A stretch of DNA of 64,000 nucleotides from CAMCXE01 sp046347475. GTDB lineage: Bacteria > Pseudomonadota > Gammaproteobacteria > Pseudomonadales > Cellvibrionaceae. Below the pieces are notes generated by a model. The model was given only the letters and a program-made list of their open reading frames with translations, did not search any database and was not told where the DNA came from. Position 1 is the first letter of the stretch. Every line of letters begins with the position of its first letter. A program made the translations under genes and the position numbers. Shown here one piece after another: positions 1 to 8,989 of the stretch. The stretch lies in contig JAXMGD010000002.1 in assembly GCA_046347475.1 (NCBI GenBank), forward strand, positions 372,001 through 436,000, in the 5' to 3' direction.

Positions 1-280
1 TCAGCAAACCTTTTTCCGGCCGAATCGCCGCATCTAATTTATCCCACTTAGGCCCGCCCACCGAGCCCATTAAAATCGCATCCGCCGTGCGGCATTTTTC
101 GATGGTGCTATCAGCCAAGGGCACGCCGTAGGCATCTATAGCGCTGCCGCCGATGTGATCTTCTTCGTAGCTTAATTGTAAGTCGAAGAGTTCATCGGCT
201 TTTTTTAATACCTTCATGGCTTCAGCGATGATTTCTGGACCTATGCCGTCACCGGGGAGAATGATAATTTTTTTGCTCAA
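1..280 (-). CDS. leuB: 3-isopropylmalate dehydrogenase, N-terminal part (runs off window)
   Basis: Oxidative decarboxylation of 3-isopropylmalate, third step of leucine synthesis in the cytoplasm. The visible 93 residues begin SKKIIILPGDGIGPE, the typical LeuB/isocitrate-dehydrogenase-family start with the cofactor-loop GDGIGPE, followed by GGSAIDAYG and MGSVGGPKWD. The start is TTG at 280, chosen because it aligns with the family N-terminus and has AGAGGA about 8 nt upstream; no suitable ATG is present. It follows leuC and leuD on the same strand with a 123-bp gap holding a palindrome. The C-terminal three quarters lies outside the window. Confidence 0.93.
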   Translation of the reverse strand, partial: MSKKIIILPGDGIGPEIIAEAMKVLKKADELFDLQLSYEEDHIGGSAIDAYGVPLADSTIEKCRTADAILMGSVGGPKWDKLDAAIRPEKGLL

Positions 281-364
281 GGGGAGTTCCTCTTGTTTGC
301 CGCTAATGCGGTGATATTTTTAATCGTTTATTTAATGTGACACTCACAACTCTAAATTTATATC

Positions 365-389
365 CATTCCCACGTGGAGCGTGGGAATG
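365..389. repeat. Short extragenic palindrome
   Basis: CATTCCCACG, a 5-bp loop TGGAG, then CGTGGGAATG: a perfect 10-bp stem in the leuD-leuB gap. It lacks a U-run on either strand, so it looks more like a REP-type palindrome than a terminator. It could stabilise the 3' end of leuCD mRNA. No second copy was noticed in this window. Confidence 0.6.
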
Positions 390-403
390 AGAAAATATTA
401 AAT

Positions 404-1045
404 TCAATTGGCAAACAACCAGGGCGCCTCTAACTTCCGGCGGCTTTCATAGCCTCGAATCAGTTCAGCATCCTGCAACGTAAGCCCAATATCATCTAAC
501 CCGTGCAACAAACAATGTTTCCGAAACGCATCCACCTCAAAAGCAAACCGCTCGCCGCTGGGGGTAATAACCTGCTGGGCATTTAAATCAACGGTGAGGC
601 TATAGCCTTCCGTCGCATACAGTTCAGCAAACAACTGCGATACCACAGCTTCAGGCAACACCAAGGGCAACATGCCATTTTTAAAACAGTTGTTATAAAA
701 AATATCGGCAAAACTGGGCGCGATAATGCAGCGAAAGCCGTATTCTTCCAGGGCCCAGGGGGCGTGTTCGCGGCTGGAGCCGCAGCCGAAATTCTCCCGC
801 GTAAGCAATATGCTCGCGCCTTGGTAACGGGGGTAATTTAAGGGGAATTCTGGGTTAATGGGGCGGTGAGAATTATCTTGCCCAGGCTCGCCTTTATCTA
901 AATAACGCAATTCATCAAAGGCGTTGGGGCCGAAGCCTGAGCGCTGGATGGATTTTAAAAACTGCTTGGGAATAATTAAGTCGGTATCTACATTGGCTCT
1001 GTCCATGGGGCCTACCAAACCGGTTAATTGGGTAAATGCTTTCAT
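404..1045 (-). CDS. leuD: 3-isopropylmalate dehydratase small subunit
   Basis: Swivelling-domain subunit that completes the active site of isopropylmalate isomerase with LeuC. 213 residues, the usual length of proteobacterial LeuD. It shows the family signatures NVDTDLIIPKQFLK near the N-terminus and LLTRENFGCGSSREHAPWAL around residues 80-99, the substrate-recognition stretch. It starts 2 bp after the leuC stop, so the two are translationally close and surely co-transcribed. Nothing odd is visible. Confidence 0.97.
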   Translation of the reverse strand: MKAFTQLTGLVGPMDRANVDTDLIIPKQFLKSIQRSGFGPNAFDELRYLDKGEPGQDNSHRPINPEFPLNYPRYQGASILLTRENFGCGSSREHAPWALEEYGFRCIIAPSFADIFYNNCFKNGMLPLVLPEAVVSQLFAELYATEGYSLTVDLNAQQVITPSGERFAFEVDAFRKHCLLHGLDDIGLTLQDAELIRGYESRRKLEAPWLFAN

Positions 1046-1047
1046 AA

Positions 1048-2466
1048 TTAGAACTCCCGAACATCAACAAAGTGACCGGCAATTGCCGCAGCGGCGGCCA
1101 TGGCTGGGCTGACCAAGTGGGTGCGGCCGCCGTAGCCTTGGCGGCCTTCGAAATTGCGGTTGGAGGTGGAGGCGCAGTGTTCGCCGGGCTCTAAGCGGTC
1201 GGCGTTCATGGCCAAACACATGGAACAGCCCGGCTCCCGCCACTCTATGCCCGCCGCCAGGAAAATCTGGTGCAGGCCTTCGGCTTCGGCCTGTTGCTTC
1301 ACGAGGCCGGAGCCTGGCACTACTATGGCTTCTTTGACCGATGCCGCCTTGGTTTTGCCTTTTACCACCTCTGCCGCCGCGCGAATATCTTCGATGCGGG
1401 AGTTGGTGCAGGAGCCGATAAATACACGGTCTACCTTGATGTCGGTAATCGCTTGGCCCGCCTGCAAACCCATATATTCAAGGGCCCGTTCAATACCGGC
1501 TTTTTTCACCGGATCAACTTCAGCGGCGGGATCGGGCACACGGCCGCCCACAGGCAAGACCATTTCCGGGCTGTTACCCCAGCTCACTTGCGGCTCAATA
1601 GCGCTACCGTCTAACACCACCACGCGGTCAAACACAGCATCGGCATCAGAATATAACTGTCGCCAATTGGCGACAGCCTGTTGCCAATGTTCAGCCTTGG
1701 GCGCAAACGGACGGCCTTTTACGTACTCGATGGTGATCTCATCCACCGCCACCATACCGGCGCGGGCGCCCGCTTCGATGGCCATATTGCACACGGTTAA
1801 GCGCCCTTCCATGCTCATGGAGCGGAACACTTCGCCGCCAAATTCAATGGCGTACCCTGTGCCACCGGCGGTACCGATTTCGCCAATAATGGCGAGCACC
1901 ACATCTTTGGGGGTAACGCCGGGGGCCAATTGGCCGTCCACCCTCACCAGCATATTGCGCATTTTTTTCGCCACCAAACATTGGGTAGCCATCACATGCT
2001 CCACCTCGCTAGTGCCTATACCGATGGAGAGTGCACCCAAGGCGCCGTTGGTGGAGGTGTGGGAGTCGCCACAGACTATGGTCATGCCGGGTAAACAGGC
2101 GCCGGATTCCGGACCCACCACATGCACTATGCCCTGGCGCTGATCGTTAATTTTAAATTCCAAAATCCCCAATTCATCGCAGTTTGCATCCAGAGTTTGC
2201 ACCTGAATACGGGAGATCGGGTCTTCAATACCGGCCACACCCGAGGCGCGCTCGTTGGCGGTGGTGGGCACATTGTGATCGGGAGTGGCCAAAATACTGT
2301 CCAACCGCCAGGGTTTGCGCCCGGCTAAACGCAGGCCTTCAAAGGCTTGCGGCGAGGTGACCTCGTGCACTATGTGGCGGTCGATGTAGATGAGCGCTGA
2401 GCCATCATCCCGTTGTGATACCACATGGGCATCCCAGAGTTTGTCATAAAGCGTTTTGCCAGCCAT
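1048..2466 (-). CDS. leuC: 3-isopropylmalate dehydratase large subunit
   Basis: Aconitase-family [4Fe-4S] enzyme that isomerises 2-isopropylmalate to 3-isopropylmalate together with LeuD. 472 residues, full length. The N-terminus MAGKTLYDKLWDAHVV and the motif CGDSHTSTNGALG are typical. Cluster cysteines are seen in GSCTNSRIEDI and in the later CSMC (C-x2-C). It is the first gene of leuCDB and is transcribed divergently from a LysR-type regulator 110 bp away, an arrangement that suggests leucine-pathway control by that regulator. Confidence 0.98.
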   Translation of the reverse strand: MAGKTLYDKLWDAHVVSQRDDGSALIYIDRHIVHEVTSPQAFEGLRLAGRKPWRLDSILATPDHNVPTTANERASGVAGIEDPISRIQVQTLDANCDELGILEFKINDQRQGIVHVVGPESGACLPGMTIVCGDSHTSTNGALGALSIGIGTSEVEHVMATQCLVAKKMRNMLVRVDGQLAPGVTPKDVVLAIIGEIGTAGGTGYAIEFGGEVFRSMSMEGRLTVCNMAIEAGARAGMVAVDEITIEYVKGRPFAPKAEHWQQAVANWRQLYSDADAVFDRVVVLDGSAIEPQVSWGNSPEMVLPVGGRVPDPAAEVDPVKKAGIERALEYMGLQAGQAITDIKVDRVFIGSCTNSRIEDIRAAAEVVKGKTKAASVKEAIVVPGSGLVKQQAEAEGLHQIFLAAGIEWREPGCSMCLAMNADRLEPGEHCASTSNRNFEGRQGYGGRTHLVSPAMAAAAAIAGHFVDVREF

Positions 2467-2575
2467 AAAAATCCCCTTCGGTTATTGACCCTATAGGCTT
2501 ATTGTCGCAACCTAGATCAAATAACTCCAATTCATTCTTTTTATGTTTTGAATTCCCAACAGGAATACTCAAATT

Positions 2576-3460
2576 GTGGATACACAGAACCTCAAAGCCT
2601 TTTTAAGCGTGGCTGCGCAGGGCAGTTTTTCCCAAGCGGCGCACCTCTTACACCTGACCCAACCCGCCGTCAGCAAACGAGTGGCGGCGCTGGAGGAAGA
2701 GTTGGGCCAGGCGCTGTTTCACCGCATCAACCGGCGGGTGGAATTAACTCAGGCGGGCGTGATGTTGCAGCAGCGGGCACTGGCCATTCTGCAAGCCCTG
2801 GAAGAGGCCCGCCAAGCCCTGGCGGATTTGGACGGCGCGGTCAGCGGCGAGTTAAAAGTGGCCACCAGCCACCATGTGGGCCTGCACAAATTGCCACCCG
2901 TGCTGCATGAATTTGTCCACCGCTACCCACGGGTGAATCTACAGTTTGAATTCTTGGATTCGGAAATCGCCTATCAGCGCGTGGCCAAAGGCGATTGCGA
3001 ATTGGCCGTGGTAACGCTAGGGCCAACACCCCACCCGCTACTCACCGAGCGCACCCTCTGGCCGGACCCGCTGGTATTTGTGGCGAGCAAAGCCTTGTTT
3101 AACGGTGCAGCCGATAGCATCACCCTGGCCCACCTAAGCCGCCTGCCCGCCATTCTGCCGGATGTCAGCACCTATACCGGCCGCTTGGTAAAAGCCTGTT
3201 TTGACGAACACGGCCTGCCGCTGAATATCACCATGGCGACCAATTATTTAGAAACTATCAAAATGCTGGTCAGTGTGGGGCTAGGCTGGAGCTTGTTGCC
3301 ACAAACCCTAGTGGATGATCAACTGATGGTGCTGGATTTACCCTTAGTCATCAGCCGCAACCTAGGTGTGATAACCCACCCCAAACGGGCGCTCAGCAAG
3401 GCGGCCACAGCCTTTTTAGAGCTGCTTAGCGACGAGGGCACATCGGCTTCGAAAGCCTGA
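2576..3460 (+). CDS. LysR-family transcriptional regulator
   Basis: DNA-binding regulator with an N-terminal winged helix-turn-helix (about residues 3-62; QGSFSQAAHLLHLTQPAVSK is the recognition region) and a C-terminal periplasmic-binding-like effector domain (about 90-290). 294 residues, normal for the family. The start is GTG, with AGGAA about 10 nt upstream. It is divergent from leuC with a 109-bp shared promoter region, and LysR regulators are autoregulated and often control the divergent neighbour, so control of leuCDB is the obvious inference. The effector is not readable from sequence. Confidence 0.93.
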   Translation: MDTQNLKAFLSVAAQGSFSQAAHLLHLTQPAVSKRVAALEEELGQALFHRINRRVELTQAGVMLQQRALAILQALEEARQALADLDGAVSGELKVATSHHVGLHKLPPVLHEFVHRYPRVNLQFEFLDSEIAYQRVAKGDCELAVVTLGPTPHPLLTERTLWPDPLVFVASKALFNGAADSITLAHLSRLPAILPDVSTYTGRLVKACFDEHGLPLNITMATNYLETIKMLVSVGLGWSLLPQTLVDDQLMVLDLPLVISRNLGVITHPKRALSKAATAFLELLSDEGTSASKA

Positions 3461-3635
3461 GAATGAGGTGCGTGCAGTTAATAAGGCCAGAGCGCACTGG
3501 TTTGCAAATAACGCAAAAAACATCGCTTAGGTCGCCTTGGGTAGAGCTCAGCGCTTGGGCAAACCGGTACACTTCTGCTTCCAGGCACATTTTTACTGTG
3601 CACTATCCTCCGCAGGTTTTAATTAAGGAACCCAC

Positions 3636-4268
3636 ATGCTCATCAAGCCGATTGCCACACTCATAACCACTGCCGCACTCACATTCAGCACATTGGCCTT
3701 GGCAGAAAGCCAAAACCCCAGGGCCATGCAGCCAGAATTTGCCGGCTGGGAATTTGGCCTCTCCGCAGGCCAAGCGCAGCTAGATAAAGAAGCCGCCGCC
3801 CAGGCATTTATCGGCGATAGCGCCGATTTATTTACCCTCAATGTGCAATATTATTTTGCCAACTCCCCCTGGATGATTAACGCGGGCGGCGGCTCTTTGA
3901 GCTACGACGATCAATTGGGCTTTAACCAGTTAGTGCGCGAAGAATATTCAGGCGATACCTACAGCAAAGACTCCTCAGCCAGCGGCACCCTATTGTTTGT
4001 GGAGGCCGGTGCAAACTACCCACTTAATTCCGCGTTATTTCTGCAGGGCCGTGTAGGTCTTAGTAGTGTATTCGGCTCATCCCGCCATATCGACAACTGT
4101 AAAAATTGCTGGGAGGAAGACTTCGACATCAACGGCGGTGCCTACGGCTCGTTCACCTTCGGCGGCACCATAGCCAATACGGTGGAACTTGCCCTGCAGT
4201 ACCAGTATTACCTGTCCGGTGATTTGGCATCCACGATAAGCCTCAATATTGGTTCGCACTTCTTCTAG
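3636..4268 (+). CDS. Outer-membrane beta-barrel protein, small
   Basis: 210 residues with a cleavable signal peptide (hydrophobic run to about residue 23, likely cleaved after TLALA). The mature part alternates hydrophobic and polar residues in beta-strands, rich in Gly, Tyr and Ser, and ends in Phe-Phe, the aromatic C-terminus recognised by the BAM machinery. It contains a Cys-x2-Cys pair (NCKNCW, about residue 152) in what should be an external loop, unusual for a small OMP and able to form a disulfide. Function unknown. The next gene is also an OMP, but the two are separated by 170 bp. Confidence 0.7.
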   Translation: MLIKPIATLITTAALTFSTLALAESQNPRAMQPEFAGWEFGLSAGQAQLDKEAAAQAFIGDSADLFTLNVQYYFANSPWMINAGGGSLSYDDQLGFNQLVREEYSGDTYSKDSSASGTLLFVEAGANYPLNSALFLQGRVGLSSVFGSSRHIDNCKNCWEEDFDINGGAYGSFTFGGTIANTVELALQYQYYLSGDLASTISLNIGSHFF

Positions 4269-4438
4269 GAAAATAAAGTGCTTCCCACCCACTTCTCAAC
4301 ATGGGTTTGAGCTTTGAAGCACAACAGGTTTCACAAACGCACCCTGCGTGCAGACAAAAATGCCGCTAGGCCACCCAGCCTAGCGGCAATATGCATTAAA
4401 CTGCCCGCGCCGATTAATTCTCACGTTGGAAGACGAAC

Positions 4439-5233
4439 ATGCTCGCCAAGCACACGCTCCTTGTACCGCTGCTGGTCACCACTGCATTCACCCTCGCACA
4501 AACCACTCATGCCGACACCCTAGGCCTGCGCGCAGGGGTGGAATATTGGAATGCGGATTTATCGGGTGAGGCGCAAAACCGCACATCCAGAATTAAAAAA
4601 ACCGGCAAACCGGTTAAGTTTGATGAATGGCAATTTTATGGCGAAACCTACAACTCCGTATGGGTGAACTTTGAACATCCCGTGCCGTTTGCACCCAACA
4701 TTCGCATGACCTATACAAACATAGAAAACGCCAAAGAAAAAACCATTAAACACACGGCGGGCGTTACAACTTATTACACCCAGGATAGCGTCGCGCTGCT
4801 TTTTGATAACATCGATTTTACATTTTATTATGAAGTGCTCGACAACTGGTTGAACCTTGATGTCGGCCTAACCGCACGCTCGCTCAATGGTGAATTTGAA
4901 GCTATTTCCACCATAGGTGATGGTTTAACTCGCCCAATACAAGATCGCTCTAAGTTAAATGAAATTGTGCCCATGATTTATCTCAACGGGCGTTTAGATA
5001 TACCATTTGTCAACGGCGTGTATGTGCAATCAGTCATTAATGGAATTTCATACAAGGGAAATACGCTGTACGATGCTGACGTGCGCCTGGGTTATGACCT
5101 GGATTTAATCGCCTTGGATGTTGGTGTTTACGGTGGCTATCGCCGAATGGTGCTTAAATCCACCGACCTAGGTAACCTCTACGCCGACGCCTATATGGAC
5201 GGTTTAATTGCCGGGCTTGAAGTGCACTTTTAA
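4439..5233 (+). CDS. Outer-membrane protein, TIGR04219-like family
   Basis: 264 residues with a signal peptide ending near THA (about residue 25), then a mature start TLGLRAGVEYW typical of a family of gammaproteobacterial outer-membrane beta-barrels of unknown function. Alternating-strand pattern throughout and a C-terminal Phe (GLEVHF). Family placement is by recognition of the N-terminal block and general pattern, not a search. It ends 19 bp before a strong bidirectional terminator shared with the convergent MFS gene. Confidence 0.75.
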   Translation: MLAKHTLLVPLLVTTAFTLAQTTHADTLGLRAGVEYWNADLSGEAQNRTSRIKKTGKPVKFDEWQFYGETYNSVWVNFEHPVPFAPNIRMTYTNIENAKEKTIKHTAGVTTYYTQDSVALLFDNIDFTFYYEVLDNWLNLDVGLTARSLNGEFEAISTIGDGLTRPIQDRSKLNEIVPMIYLNGRLDIPFVNGVYVQSVINGISYKGNTLYDADVRLGYDLDLIALDVGVYGGYRRMVLKSTDLGNLYADAYMDGLIAGLEVHF

Positions 5234-5252
5234 AATAGTTACACCTGAAAAT

Positions 5253-5296
5253 AAAAAGCCGAGGTTAATCCTACTGAATTAACCTCGGCTTTTTTA
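5253..5296. terminator. Bidirectional intrinsic terminator
   Basis: AAAAAGCCGAGGTTAAT pairs with ATTAACCTCGGCTTTTT around a short loop; it has A-runs on the left and T-runs on the right, so it works for both strands. It separates the convergent OMP (ending 5233) and MFS gene. The MFS stop codon (5271-5273) lies inside the loop, so the last codons of that gene are part of its own terminator. Confidence 0.93.
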
Positions 5297-6425
5297 ACAC
5301 TTGTTTTAGGCCGCTGTGTTGCACCCAGGCCGCCAACAGCGCAGAAATCACCGCAAACACAAACGCCCAATGCGCGCCTTGCTGCCATAAAACACCACAC
5401 AACCACAGCCCTGCAGCGCCACCCGCGCCATAGCCAATCGCGCCGTACAGCGCCTGCCCCTGACCTTGCAAACCCGGGCCAAAACTCTGACGAATAAACT
5501 GCACACTACTGGCGTGGAATAAACCAAAGGTGATAGCGTGCAACAGCTGCAACAAAATTAAACAGGGCCAATAGTCAACCGTAAAACCGATAAGCGTCCA
5601 GCGCACAGCAGCCACCAACATGCACCATTGCGCGGTGCGCGCGAGATTCAAACGCGGCAACACCTGGGGAATCCACCAAAATAAAACGATCTCTGCCGCC
5701 ACGCCCAAGGTCCATAAGGCGCCAATCACACTCGCCGCATAACCGTGTTGATGCAAATAAATACTGTAAAAACCGTAATAAATACCGTGGCTGGCCTGAT
5801 ACAAAAGCGTCGATAAAAAAAACCTACGCACCTGGGGCGCCGCCATAACGGCTTTGAGTGTGTGCGTTGCCGCTGTAGTTTTATGCAATTCTATGCGGGG
5901 CAGCCCCACACAGACCACACACAGCCCGGCGATCAAAATAGTTAAAATGATCGGTAAATTCAGTACCGAGACGCGATCAAACAACCAACCTAAACCTAGC
6001 ACTAATAGAATAAAACCCAGCGAACCCCACAAGCGAATGCGCGTGTAGCTGTGCGCACGCTGCGCCAAGCTATGTAAGGTGAGCGCTTCAAACTGCGGTA
6101 AAATTGCATTCCAAAACGCACTGTAGAGCGTCATCACCAGAATAATCGCAGTGAAACTGTGCGCCCAATAAATACCGCAAAACGCGATCAGCGCCCCTGC
6201 CGCACCAAGCACAATAATGCTTTTATACTGTCCAGTTTTGTCGGCTATATAACCCCAGAGGTTGGGCACCATTATTTTAGTCAGGGTGGGAATGGCTAAT
6301 AAAATGCCTATTTCCACAGGATTAAATTGGCGTGCGTGGAGGTATAAACTCCAATAAGGCACAATGGCCCCCAGCACAGCAAAATAGACGGCATACACAC
6401 TGGCCAGGCGCCAATATTGCTGCAT
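5271..6425 (-). CDS. MFS transporter, HcaT/PucC-like (MFS_1_like) family
   Basis: Inner-membrane major facilitator with about 12 hydrophobic segments, 384 residues from the proposed ATG. The N-terminus MQQYWRLASVYAVYFAVLGA and the motif NPVEIGILLAIPTLTKIMVP are typical of the 3-phenylpropionate/nucleoside-proton-symporter-like branch (HcaT, YcaD type). The frame is open upstream to 6545, overlapping aroC; I prefer 6425 because homologues start just before the first transmembrane helix, though no good ribosome site is visible. Substrate unknown. Follows aroC by 82 bp on the same strand. Confidence 0.85.
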   Translation of the reverse strand: MQQYWRLASVYAVYFAVLGAIVPYWSLYLHARQFNPVEIGILLAIPTLTKIMVPNLWGYIADKTGQYKSIIVLGAAGALIAFCGIYWAHSFTAIILVMTLYSAFWNAILPQFEALTLHSLAQRAHSYTRIRLWGSLGFILLVLGLGWLFDRVSVLNLPIILTILIAGLCVVCVGLPRIELHKTTAATHTLKAVMAAPQVRRFFLSTLLYQASHGIYYGFYSIYLHQHGYAASVIGALWTLGVAAEIVLFWWIPQVLPRLNLARTAQWCMLVAAVRWTLIGFTVDYWPCLILLQLLHAITFGLFHASSVQFIRQSFGPGLQGQGQALYGAIGYGAGGAAGLWLCGVLWQQGAHWAFVFAVISALLAAWVQHSGLKQVLKKPRLIQ

Positions 6426-6507
6426 ATTGAATGAATACCGAAATTGATTAGCGGATAATGGATAAGGCCCATGCAGGCTAAATGCACAGGCCAAAAGAGA
6501 GAGAGAA

Positions 6508-7614
6508 TTAATAACCCGGCGCTTGCGCTGGAATAATCGGCACACTCAAGGCTACGTCGGAATTTTGTCCGCGATGGCGCAACGCGTGGTCAAGTAAAAT
6601 AATGGCCATCATAGCCTCGGCAATCGGTGTTGCACGAATACCTACACAAGGGTCGTGGCGACCGGTGGTAATAATCTCACAAGGCTCACCATTAATATCC
6701 ACCGAACGTCCTGGAATACGCAAACTAGAGGTTGGCTTAAGCGCAATATGAGCAATTAAATCCTGCCCGGTGGAAATGCCACCCAAAATACCACCGGCAT
6801 TATTGGATAAAAACCCCTCTGGCGTTATTTCATCGCGATGCTCAGTGCCTTTTTGTTCAACACAAGCAAACCCAGCTCCAATTTCCACGCCCTTAACGGC
6901 ATTAATACTCATCAAAGCGTGTGCAAGGTCGGCATCTAAGCGATCAAATACCGGCTCACCTAAACCCGGCACCATATTGCTGGCCACGATGGTAATTTTA
7001 GCACCCACCGAATTACCCTCTTTATTGAGCGCTTCCATGTAGTCTTGCATGGCCGTCACCTTGCTGGCATCAGGGCAAAAAAACGGGTTGTTGGCAATTT
7101 CATTCCAATCAACACGGTCAATTTTGATTGGCCCCAACTGGCTTAAATAACCGCGCACTTCAATGCCCCAGCGCTCACGCAACACTTTTTTAGCGACGGC
7201 ACCCGCCGCAACCCGCATAGCCGTTTCCCGCGCGGAAGAGCGGCCGCCGCCGCGATAATCGCGAATGCCGTATTTTTGCATGTAGGTGTAATCGGCATGG
7301 GCGGGACGAAATTGATCTTTAATTTTGCCGTAATCTTTCGAGCGCTGATCGGTGTTTTTGATCATCATACCGATGGAGGTGCCGGTGGTTTTACCCTCAA
7401 ATACGCCGGAGAATAATTCCACCAAATCCTCTTCCCGGCGCTGGGTGGTATAGCGGGACTGGCCGGGCTTGCGGCGGTCTAAATCCGCTTGTAAATCGGC
7501 TTCCGACAATTCAATGCCGGGCGGGCAGCCATCAATAATGCAGCCTAAAGCAGGGCCGTGGCTTTCGCCAAAGGTGGTGACGGTAAATAATTTGCCGATA
7601 CTGTTGCCAGACAT
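6508..7614 (-). CDS. aroC: Chorismate synthase
   Basis: Final step of the shikimate pathway: FMNH2-dependent 1,4-elimination of phosphate from EPSP to give chorismate. 368 residues, the normal bacterial length. N-terminus SGNSIGKLFTVTTFGESHG carries the GESHG signature; DYRGGGRSSARETAMRVAAG and ISTGQDLIAHIALKPTSS are the other family blocks. Sits 30 bp downstream of prmB on the same strand, the prmB-aroC order being common in gammaproteobacteria. Confidence 0.98.
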   Translation of the reverse strand: MSGNSIGKLFTVTTFGESHGPALGCIIDGCPPGIELSEADLQADLDRRKPGQSRYTTQRREEDLVELFSGVFEGKTTGTSIGMMIKNTDQRSKDYGKIKDQFRPAHADYTYMQKYGIRDYRGGGRSSARETAMRVAAGAVAKKVLRERWGIEVRGYLSQLGPIKIDRVDWNEIANNPFFCPDASKVTAMQDYMEALNKEGNSVGAKITIVASNMVPGLGEPVFDRLDADLAHALMSINAVKGVEIGAGFACVEQKGTEHRDEITPEGFLSNNAGGILGGISTGQDLIAHIALKPTSSLRIPGRSVDINGEPCEIITTGRHDPCVGIRATPIAEAMMAIILLDHALRHRGQNSDVALSVPIIPAQAPGY

Positions 7615-7644
7615 AAAAAACCTAGACGTGAACTGAATTAAGGA

Positions 7645-8571
7645 TTAAGTGCGGGCATCAAATAGAGGTTGATGCTGCTGCAATTCTTCTTTGCTAAAAA
7701 TAAACACACCGCCACCACCGCGTTGAAATTCAATCCAGGTAAATTGAATTTCAGGAAATAATTCTTCCAGCGCCCCCCAGGAATTACCCACTTCAACAAT
7801 CAAATGGCCGCCCGGATTTAAATGGCTCGCCGCTTGTTGCAGTAACATGCGGGTAAAATCCAGCCCATCGTCACCGGACTCCAACGCAAGCTTAGGTTCG
7901 CGAGAAAACTCGGCCGGTAAATTCGCCATGTCTTCTGCATCGACATAGGGTGGATTACTGACAATTAAATCAAACTGCTCATCGACAAGATTGGCAAATC
8001 CATCCGATAAACGCAGGCTGACGCGCTCGCCAACCTGGTGCAATTGAATATTATCGGCCGCCACATCTAATGCGGCAGGAGAAATATCACTGAGCACCAC
8101 TTCGGCCGATTCAAACGCTAAGGCACAGGCGATCCCAATACAGCCTGAGCCCGTGCATAAATCTAAAATACGCTCAGGTGCTTGCGGCAAATAGGGTTCA
8201 AAATATTCTTCGATTTTTTCACCCAAGGGCGAGCGAGGAATTAATACATCCGGTGTAACTTTAAATTTTAAGCCGGCGAAATAAGCGTCGCCGGTCAAAT
8301 AAGGCACCGGCATCCGCTCGTTGATGCGCCGCTGAAACAAACGCGCCAAGTGGGCGCGCTCAGTGCGGGTCAGTTTGGCGTGGGCGATCTGCCCCAGGCG
8401 GTCAAATGGGGTATGCACAGCCGCAAGCGTCAGGGCTACGGCGTCGTCCCATGGATTATCCGTGCCGTGGCCATAAAATAAATTGGCTTCGGTAAAACGG
8501 CTGGCGCCAAAACGAACCCAATCCACAAAGGTCTGCAGTTCCTCTACGGCCTCGTCAAATAAATCGCTCAT
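7645..8571 (-). CDS. prmB: Ribosomal protein uL3 glutamine methyltransferase
   Basis: SAM-dependent N5-glutamine methyltransferase. About 308 residues, with an N-terminal helical substrate-binding part and a Rossmann SAM domain (LDLCTGSGCIGIACA near residue 140, catalytic NPPY as IVSNPPYVDAEDM near 205). The Ser-x4-Gly-rich start and adjacency to aroC favour PrmB rather than the release-factor enzyme PrmC. An in-frame GTG lies one codon upstream at 8574; the ATG at 8571 is preferred. Confidence 0.94.
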   Translation of the reverse strand: MSDLFDEAVEELQTFVDWVRFGASRFTEANLFYGHGTDNPWDDAVALTLAAVHTPFDRLGQIAHAKLTRTERAHLARLFQRRINERMPVPYLTGDAYFAGLKFKVTPDVLIPRSPLGEKIEEYFEPYLPQAPERILDLCTGSGCIGIACALAFESAEVVLSDISPAALDVAADNIQLHQVGERVSLRLSDGFANLVDEQFDLIVSNPPYVDAEDMANLPAEFSREPKLALESGDDGLDFTRMLLQQAASHLNPGGHLIVEVGNSWGALEELFPEIQFTWIEFQRGGGGVFIFSKEELQQHQPLFDART

Positions 8572-8644
8572 CACAAGCCCCGGCAGCTACAAAAGCTGCG
8601 CAGTTTACCCGATCTGAGCCTACAAAGGCAGCGGGCACACACCT

Positions 8645-8792
8645 CTAGCAACGTGTTGAAATACTACCTTGCTAGGTCTGGCGGTGTTAAACATGGCGAA
8701 AAAATCCTCATTTACTAGGTGTCAACCCCGGTTTTTTCGCCAAATTTGCCTTGCCATACCGTCGCCGCAAACGTATTTCAACACACTGCTAG
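8645..8792. repeat. MITE-like element with terminal inverted repeats
   Basis: 148 bp bounded by CTAGCAACGTGTTGAAATAC and GTATTTCAACACACTGCTAG, inverted copies with 2 mismatches in 20. A second, inner inverted repeat (TGGCGAAAAAA at 8694, TTTTTTCGCCA at 8732) sits inside. No coding capacity. The stretch from 8662 to 8686 recurs at 20425-20449 with two differences. The right end overlaps the stop codon of the small gene beginning at 8974. No clear target-site duplication was found. Confidence 0.6.
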
Positions 8793-8974
8793 TGAGCTTG
8801 CACCTTGGTTTCACCGCAGCGGGCGCACCGATAAAGGGTCACAAGCCTGCCTTGTTTGACATCAAATTGTTTCTCTTGGGCCACCACCCATTTGTGAAAG
8901 CCCTCTCGACACAGAGTTTTACCCTTGTGTTTTTGCGAGGGGCTAGGGCGTTTAAACGGGATTACATCGCCCAT
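8789..8974 (-). CDS. Small conserved-looking protein with Cys-x2-Cys motif
   Basis: 61 residues, basic, MGDVIPFKRPSPSQKHKGKT at the start, ending with LYRCARCGETKVQAH. One CARC pair is visible plus a single upstream Cys (TLC), so at most a partial zinc-ribbon. It lies directly after the GGDEF/EAL gene (15-bp gap) and its stop codon falls in the end of the MITE-like element, so the original C-terminus may have been altered. I believe similar small proteins accompany prmB/aroC in Pseudomonas, but this is from memory. Function unknown. Confidence 0.6.
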   Translation of the reverse strand: MGDVIPFKRPSPSQKHKGKTLCREGFHKWVVAQEKQFDVKQGRLVTLYRCARCGETKVQAH

Positions 8975-8989
8975 AGAAGCGCCTGCTGT

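Noticed and set aside
1154..2143. Long open frame (329 codons) on the plus strand
   Set aside because: Lies antisense inside leuC, whose protein is unmistakable; composition is low-complexity and family-less, so a shadow frame.
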